A stretch of 64,000 nt of DNA from CAZCCV01 sp964497515 (GTDB lineage Bacteria > Armatimonadota > UBA5829 > DTLH01): assembly GCA_964497515.1 (NCBI GenBank), contig CAZCCV010000001.1, positions 62,001 to 126,000 of the forward strand. Reading direction: 5' to 3'. Both the position numbers and the translations under genes were made by a program. The notes beneath the pieces were generated by a model. The model was not told the DNA's origin and searched no databases. It worked only from the letters and a program-made list of their open reading frames with translations. How positions within the stretch are numbered: the first letter of the stretch is position 1; each line of letters opens with the position of its first letter. Below are positions 59,179 through 64,000 of the stretch, in pieces.

Positions 59179-60462
59179 TTAGAAGCTGCCGCCGAAAGAT
59201 CCATATAGCAGAAGGATATTGAGTCCGATAACGATAGCTGCGACGATTATCCCTAGCGACATCTCCCATCTGCCACTAGCGAATTCTCCCATAACTCGCT
59301 TGCTTCTGACAAGCAGAAGCAGCGGAATGATAGTAAACGGCAGTTGCAGACTGAGTACTACCTGAGAAAGGATGAGCGTTTTAAGGGAATCGAATCCCAT
59401 TGCAATTATGATTATTGCCGGAATAGTCATTGCAATAAGCCCAATTCTGTAGAACGGGCTGTGGGTGTCTTCGGGGCGACCTAAAAAGCCAGTCAGCACG
59501 TTAACTTTCGCGAGTGACGAGGTAACCGCTGAACCGACTCCAGAAAGAAGAAGCGCAAAACCAAAAATGGCACTTGCTGCAGCTCCTGCAAGTGGTTTCA
59601 GTGTAACGGAGGCCTGTTCGATGCTTGTGACCACCACACCGTGTTTGAAGAAAACGGCAGCAGCCACCATAATCATCGCACTATTGACAGCCCATCCCAT
59701 TGTCATAGCCAGTGTAGTATCGATAAATTCGAATCTCATTAGCTTCCGTTTCCGATGTGGCTGTTCGCTCCACTCTCTGCTTTGGATAACGTTAGAATGC
59801 AAGTAGATGTTGTGTGGCATTACCACGGCTCCGAGCATTGCCATCGCTATGACGATGCTGCTGGAGTCCAAGCTAGGGATTACGAGGCCTCTCGCGCTCG
59901 CAGAGAGATCTGGCTTGACGATAAACAACTCAACAAGGTATGCTCCCGCGATTCCTGCAAGGAAAACCACTATCATACGTTCCAGTTTTTCGTAACGCTG
60001 TGCAAGAATAGCCCACAAAACTATTGCAAAGGTTAACAGCGCCCCGACAGGTGTAGGGATTCCGAACAGCAGGTTGAACCCCAATGCTGCTCCGAGGAAC
60101 TCAGCAACATCGGTAGCTACTGCAGCCAGAAGGATGGTAAACCCTAAAAATGCTGAGGCGGGTTTGGAGAAGTTCTTTCGGATATTAGCGGCCATCGAGC
60201 GTCCGGTTACGATTCCGACTCTTGCCGACATACTCTGCAGCAGGATGAGCATAAGGGTGCTCAGAGTGATGACCCAAAGCAGCGTGTAACCGAAACGCGC
60301 GCCACCCTCGATATTCGTGGCCCAGTTACCCGGGTCGATGAATCCGATAGTTATGATGAATCCCGGCCCCAAATATCGGAGCAGTTCAGATTGCACTATC
60401 TGCGATACTGTGCTGCCTATGTGGCCTTTTACTGTTTTAACAAAAGCAAACAAGGTGAGCAT
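59179..60462 (-). CDS. mntH: Nramp-family divalent metal (Mn/Fe) transporter
   Basis: 427 aa, 11 TM helices. The TM1 metal-binding motif DPGNWAT (Asp43, Asn46) and the TM6 motif MPHNIYLHSNVIQSR are both intact; the substrate Met of TM6 is kept in AMLGAVVMPHN. Imports Mn2+ or Fe2+ with protons. No MntR box or yybP-ykoY (Mn) riboswitch was recognised in the 178-bp gap upstream. Confidence 0.95.
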   Translation of the reverse strand: MLTLFAFVKTVKGHIGSTVSQIVQSELLRYLGPGFIITIGFIDPGNWATNIEGGARFGYTLLWVITLSTLMLILLQSMSARVGIVTGRSMAANIRKNFSKPASAFLGFTILLAAVATDVAEFLGAALGFNLLFGIPTPVGALLTFAIVLWAILAQRYEKLERMIVVFLAGIAGAYLVELFIVKPDLSASARGLVIPSLDSSSIVIAMAMLGAVVMPHNIYLHSNVIQSREWSEQPHRKRKLMRFEFIDTTLAMTMGWAVNSAMIMVAAAVFFKHGVVVTSIEQASVTLKPLAGAAASAIFGFALLLSGVGSAVTSSLAKVNVLTGFLGRPEDTHSPFYRIGLIAMTIPAIIIIAMGFDSLKTLILSQVVLSLQLPFTIIPLLLLVRSKRVMGEFASGRWEMSLGIIVAAIVIGLNILLLYGSFGGSF

Positions 60463-60640
60463 GATTTACCCTTTGAAGCCCAGCATTAATCGGGGCAGCT
60501 TTCGGGTATATGATTTAGGAGCTACAGGCATTGGTGCATTGCGATGTTGACAACGCAGCTACAGCATCGCATCATGCTGCCGAGCCATTGCCAATACTTT
60601 GTAGGCGTGGTGTAGAAAGCTCAATAGCAGGAGGTAAGCA

Positions 60641-60949
60641 TTGGCTGAAATCACAAACGTTTTCGAGAAGATTGAATTTCCGGAGCAGGGGATACTGAGT
60701 AAAACAATCTCTGAGAAGCCCACTGGTGAGGTAGACATTTTTATGTTGCCTGCAGGAGAGAAGATATCGCGGCACACTTCGTCGAGGGATGCTGCGGTGT
60801 TGATCCTTCGCGGGTCGGGTGAGTTCCAGCTCGGAGAAGAGTGGCACAAAGTGAAGGAAGGCGACTGGTTCTTCATGGAGGCGGAGCTGCCACACGCGCT
60901 TTCCGCTACAGAAAACCTGGCGTTTATGCTAACGTTATTCGGTTCGTAG
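60641..60949 (+). CDS. Small cupin-domain protein
   Basis: 102 aa from TTG 60641, behind AGGAGG. Single cupin barrel: ISRHTSSRDAAVLILRGSGEF (first motif, with His and Glu-like positions reduced) and VKEGDWFFMEAELPHAL (second motif with His). Only one or two canonical metal ligands are obvious, so metal binding is uncertain. It reads into the sugar dehydrogenase gene 10 bp later and is probably co-transcribed. A TTGACA (60571 region) may be part of its promoter. Confidence 0.88.
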   Translation: MAEITNVFEKIEFPEQGILSKTISEKPTGEVDIFMLPAGEKISRHTSSRDAAVLILRGSGEFQLGEEWHKVKEGDWFFMEAELPHALSATENLAFMLTLFGS

Positions 60950-60959
60950 GAGGCTTACA

Positions 60960-62171
60960 ATGCGAGTTGCCTGGGATCTGTTTACAGTACTGGTGGTTTT
61001 GTCGGTAGTTGGCTGCAGTGCACAGAAGACAACGGAGAGCAGGCAACTATGGGAGCCAGAAATAGCATCTACTGAGCAGCCCGCCCAAGAAGCAGGGCGG
61101 GCTCTCCCTCCTCCGGGGGACCCGGTTGTCGGCAGTAAGCCGACGATGCCAACACCAACAGACGTTACAAGCCCCGAAGTCCGCGTTGAGGATTTCGTTA
61201 CCGGACTCGAGATTCCTTGGGATATTGCATTTCCGACTGTTGACCGTGCCTATATAACAGAGCGTCCCGGAAGAGTGCGGTTGGTTGAAAACGGAAAGCT
61301 GCGATCAGAGCCGTACGCAATAATCGGAACCACCGCGCGCGGGGAAGGCGGCTTGATGGGGATAGCACTTCACCCGGACTGGCCGAATCCTCGCTGGGTG
61401 TACCTGATGTATACCTACACTGCAGATGGCAACACGTATAATCGTGTAAGCCGCTTCACCGATACCGGTCGGGGGTTAACTGGAGAGACTGCTGTAGTTA
61501 CAGGAATCGCTGGCTCGACAATTCATAACGGTGGGATAATACGTTTCGGTCCGGACAAAATGCTTTACATTGGGACGGGTGATGGCCACGTTCCTGAAAG
61601 AGCACAGGACCTTACTTCGTACTCCGGCAAGATTCTGAGAGTGACTCCTGAAGGAAATAGACCAAAAGATAACCCGTTTTCCGATTCTATTGTATACGCC
61701 TATGGTCTGAGGAATGTTCAGGGGCTCGCTTGGAATCCTGCAAATGGTGACTTGTGGGCCACAATGCACGGGCCAACCGGAGAGTTTGGGATCTACGCCA
61801 GAGAGGGGGTGTTTATTGTGCCAAAAGGAGCCAATTGCGGTTGGCCGAGGTCGATTGGTGTTACTGATGTCCGCGATGTGGTCAAGCCTGTGCTCTACTA
61901 TCCGGAAAAAGCTAACCCGCCAGGGGGAGCAGTGTTTTACCGAGGGGATTTCTTCTTTAGCTCGCTTGGAGACAAGCATCTGGAGCGTGTCGTTTTATCG
62001 GATTCGAAGAGCGTGAGCCGAATTGAGCGCTGGTGGCCAGACAAATACGGCAGGCTGCGGACTGTAGCCGTAGGGAAGGATGATGCCCTGTATGTCTCCA
62101 CGAGTAATCGTGATGGGCGCGGCACAGTCCGCAGCGGTGACGATAGAATTCTACGGATCAGCTTTCAGTAG
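60960..62171 (+). CDS. PQQ-type sugar/sorbosone dehydrogenase-like lipoprotein
   Basis: 403 aa, signal peptide with lipobox VVGC (Cys19), a Pro-rich linker, then a six-bladed propeller: GLEIPWDIAFP, YITERPGRVRLVENG, GEGGLMGIALHPDW, TIHNGGIIRFGPDKMLYIGTGDG, AYGLRNVQGLAWNP and KDDALYVSTSNRDGRG. These are the Ylil/GDH-B soluble glucose dehydrogenase family blocks, including the HNGG with catalytic-type His. PQQ genes are not in the window, so cofactor supply is unknown. The last 14 bases overlap the convergent nitric oxide reductase gene. Confidence 0.92.
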   Translation: MRVAWDLFTVLVVLSVVGCSAQKTTESRQLWEPEIASTEQPAQEAGRALPPPGDPVVGSKPTMPTPTDVTSPEVRVEDFVTGLEIPWDIAFPTVDRAYITERPGRVRLVENGKLRSEPYAIIGTTARGEGGLMGIALHPDWPNPRWVYLMYTYTADGNTYNRVSRFTDTGRGLTGETAVVTGIAGSTIHNGGIIRFGPDKMLYIGTGDGHVPERAQDLTSYSGKILRVTPEGNRPKDNPFSDSIVYAYGLRNVQGLAWNPANGDLWATMHGPTGEFGIYAREGVFIVPKGANCGWPRSIGVTDVRDVVKPVLYYPEKANPPGGAVFYRGDFFFSSLGDKHLERVVLSDSKSVSRIERWWPDKYGRLRTVAVGKDDALYVSTSNRDGRGTVRSGDDRILRISFQ

Positions 62172-64000
62172 CCTCTGAGGCTTCTGGAAAGATCTCTTCG
62201 CCATCTCCAACGGTGGGTGTCTTAAGATCTTTGACTCCCGTAATGAAGAACCACGCCAGTGGCAGTGCACCGAGAACGATCAGCACAAGGTCAGATACCA
62301 GACGATATGTTCCAAGAGTGCGGACAGCAGGACTGCCGAAGAATGCAGTACCTTTGGCGAACCACATTCCCTCTCGGTAAGAGGCAATGAACTGCATTAT
62401 TCCGACCGGCAACAAGCTGGTGGTGAACATCAAGAAGAGTCCGATGTTGAGTCCCCAGAATGATACGATAAGCCACTTGGGGTTCCACTTGTCGCCCTTA
62501 ATCAATCCTCTCCAAACGAAGGCGCATAGCGCTATGGCGAGCATTCCGTATGTGCCAAAGAGCGCAGTATGAGCGTGGTTTGAAGTGAGATACGTGGCGT
62601 GCTCATAGTAGTTGATTATGGGCAAGTTGATGATGAATCCGAACACACCGCCTCCAAGGAAGTTCCAGAAGCTAGATGCTATCAGGAACATCAATGGCCA
62701 ACGGTATGGGTAGTCGATTCCGGCATCGTCTATGGACTTATACTCCATCCATGCCCGTGAGGCGAGCATAATCAGCGGTATTGGTTCCAAAGACGAGAAT
62801 ACCGATCCAAGCGCTATCCATATATTGGATTGGCCGAACCAGAAGAAGTGGTGCGACATACCGATGATTCCCGCGAGAAACGCGAGCGCCGCAGTTAGAT
62901 ATGCAGCTCGAAGCGCAGACTCTTTGGTTACCAATCCCAGCATAACAAAGACCAATGCAGCAGTAGCAACCGCGAAGAACTCAAAAATACCTTCCACCCA
63001 AATATGCACTACAAACCATCTCCAGTAGTCTGCAATGCTGATATGTGTGTTTGGCGTGTATAGCAGCCCAAAACCGAAGAAGATGACTATTAGCAGAGCT
63101 GCAAGAAGGTAGAAGTGGTAGAGTCCCGCGCGGTCGGCTTCTTCGCGCAGTCTGGGTTTTATGGCACGATAGGCGAGCCAAACCCAGCCTAAAAGTCCGA
63201 CAAACAGTAGAATCTGCCAGAGTCGCCCAAGCTCGAGGTACTCCCAACCCTGATGTCCCAGCCAGAACCAGTTTGACTCGGAGAGCCACCCCTTGATTCC
63301 TGCAACTTCACCCAGCAGGCTGCCAACGCCGACGATCGCCACGGCGAAGAAGAGTATATCCACCAACAGCCCCTGTTTGCGTGGTTCTCTACCACCTAGG
63401 AGCGGTGCCACGTACAGTGCAGATGCGATCCACGCTATGGCTATCCAGAGGATTCCAAGCTGCAAATGCCAGGTTTTCGCCCAGTTGAACGAGAACCATT
63501 TGGCGATTCCGAAATAGAAATGTCCGGGTTCTACGGTATAGTGCGCAAGAAGCCCGCCCAGAAGTGTCTGAGCGACGAAGAGCCCCATGACCAAAGCGAA
63601 GAACTTTCTGGCTTTGAACTGGCTTCGGGTAACAGGGGCGTCGGCAATTTTGTTCGACATTTCAACCAGTGTGGTCTCGGTCATAAAGAATCGATAGCGG
63701 TGAACGATATATACAACGATACCGAGAACAATCATAAGAGACAGGATTCCGCCGAAGCTCCAGAATATGGCTCCTTCGGGAGCGACGTTGCCAACGCTGC
63801 GGTCGGGCGGCCAGTTATTGGTGTAGGAAGCATCGGTGCCTGGCCTTGTCGTACCAGAAGCCCATCCGGTCCAGAAGAAGAACGTGGCAAGATTCCGTCG
63901 GTCGGTCTCGTTTGTTATCGTATCGGGCAGGACGTTATTTGGCAGATCGCCTTTTGAGAATGTTTGGTTCCAGTAGTCGCTGATGGCTCTAAAGGCTGCC
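62158..64000 (-). CDS. norZ: Quinol-dependent nitric oxide reductase (qNor), 5' end outside window
   Basis: 614 codons are visible and remain open to base 64000; the internal ATG at 63735 is not the true start, because the upstream translation continues with qNor text (AISDYWNQTFSKGD, then FFFWTGWASGT and SYTNNWPPDRSVGN of the periplasmic cytochrome-c-like domain). The heme-copper core has TWHLQLGILWIAIAW, HIWVEGIFEFF with the NorB-type Glu, GMSHHFFWFG (Fe-B ligands) and LTSNHAHTALFGTYGMLAI. It reduces NO to N2O with menaquinol at the membrane and is often a detoxification enzyme. No other denitrification gene is in the window. Confidence 0.94.
   Translation of the reverse strand, partial: AAFRAISDYWNQTFSKGDLPNNVLPDTITNETDRRNLATFFFWTGWASGTTRPGTDASYTNNWPPDRSVGNVAPEGAIFWSFGGILSLMIVLGIVVYIVHRYRFFMTETTLVEMSNKIADAPVTRSQFKARKFFALVMGLFVAQTLLGGLLAHYTVEPGHFYFGIAKWFSFNWAKTWHLQLGILWIAIAWIASALYVAPLLGGREPRKQGLLVDILFFAVAIVGVGSLLGEVAGIKGWLSESNWFWLGHQGWEYLELGRLWQILLFVGLLGWVWLAYRAIKPRLREEADRAGLYHFYLLAALLIVIFFGFGLLYTPNTHISIADYWRWFVVHIWVEGIFEFFAVATAALVFVMLGLVTKESALRAAYLTAALAFLAGIIGMSHHFFWFGQSNIWIALGSVFSSLEPIPLIMLASRAWMEYKSIDDAGIDYPYRWPLMFLIASSFWNFLGGGVFGFIINLPIINYYEHATYLTSNHAHTALFGTYGMLAIALCAFVWRGLIKGDKWNPKWLIVSFWGLNIGLFLMFTTSLLPVGIMQFIASYREGMWFAKGTAFFGSPAVRTLGTYRLVSDLVLIVLGALPLAWFFITGVKDLKTPTVGDGEEIFPEASEATES

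Noticed and set aside
63735..63735. ATG 63735 as the start of the nitric oxide reductase
   Set aside because: The frame continues upstream to the window edge with qNor periplasmic-domain sequence (YTNNWPPD), so this Met is internal.

Overview
The window is 64 kb of bacterial chromosome with moderate GC (near half by eye), dense genes, many TTG/GTG starts backed by good Shine-Dalgarno sites, and no insertion sequence, prophage or CRISPR. Two secreted proteins with C-terminal PEP-CTERM sorting signals, several Gly-rich-tailed lipoproteins, a glycosyl-hydrolase-like family 15 lipoprotein, a demethylmenaquinone methyltransferase and a quinol-type nitric oxide reductase point to a diderm, menaquinone-using, exopolysaccharide-producing bacterium. 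I lean towards Armatimonadota or a neighbouring uncultivated phylum; this is a low-confidence inference from gene content.

Layout. 0-5.7 kb: menG (cut by the window edge), a class II aldolase, a Gfo/Idh/MocA dehydrogenase, folP, and a membrane-GAF protein. 5.7-8.8 kb: a small zinc-ribbon gene with its own sigma-54 promoter, nfu and iscU, a MarR regulator with a Cys/His tail and tandem operators, and the first PEP-CTERM gene, also behind a sigma-54 promoter. 8.8-15.1 kb: an unknown secreted protein, three tRNA genes (Arg-GCG, Arg-CCU, Ser-CGA) behind a strong sigma-70 promoter, panD, a URO-D-type methyltransferase-like protein, a long GHMP kinase and a lipoprotein. 15.1-22.3 kb (minus strand): PfkB kinase, WecG/TagA glycosyltransferase, a GT-C membrane glycosyltransferase, ahcY, a sugar nucleotidyltransferase and a DegT aminotransferase. 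22.4-25.3 kb: ECF sigma factor, zinc-finger anti-sigma factor, and a secreted HtrA-like protein that has lost its catalytic His and ends in an STN-like domain. 25.4-34.6 kb (minus strand): FKBP isomerase, GNAT, YhcH-like protein, uvrC, an unknown protein, uvrA (with promoter and LexA-like box) and tex.

34.7-52.2 kb is a plus-strand run of 14 genes for an exopolysaccharide or O-antigen: five glycosyltransferases, a Wzy/WaaL-like polymerase or ligase, a Wzx-type flippase, two nucleotide-sugar dehydrogenases, two epimerases, an asparagine-synthase-like amidotransferase, a methyltransferase and a polysaccharide deacetylase. Many start and stop codons overlap, which suggests a translationally coupled operon. 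52.2-58.7 kb carries the GHL15 lipoprotein, the second PEP-CTERM gene (third sigma-54 promoter), an ArnT-like transferase, a PAP2 phosphatase and a YbhN-type membrane protein. 58.7-64 kb holds a universal stress protein, an Nramp Mn/Fe transporter, a cupin, a sugar/sorbosone dehydrogenase lipoprotein and a nitric oxide reductase that runs off the window.

The two signals most worth following are (1) a small sigma-54 regulon that joins both PEP-CTERM genes and a zinc-ribbon gene through near-perfect -24/-12 promoters, next to a PrsK-like membrane-GAF protein without a kinase domain; and (2) the three-gene ECF sigma / anti-sigma / pseudo-HtrA-STN operon, which looks like a surface-signalling system with a soluble sensor in place of a TonB receptor.
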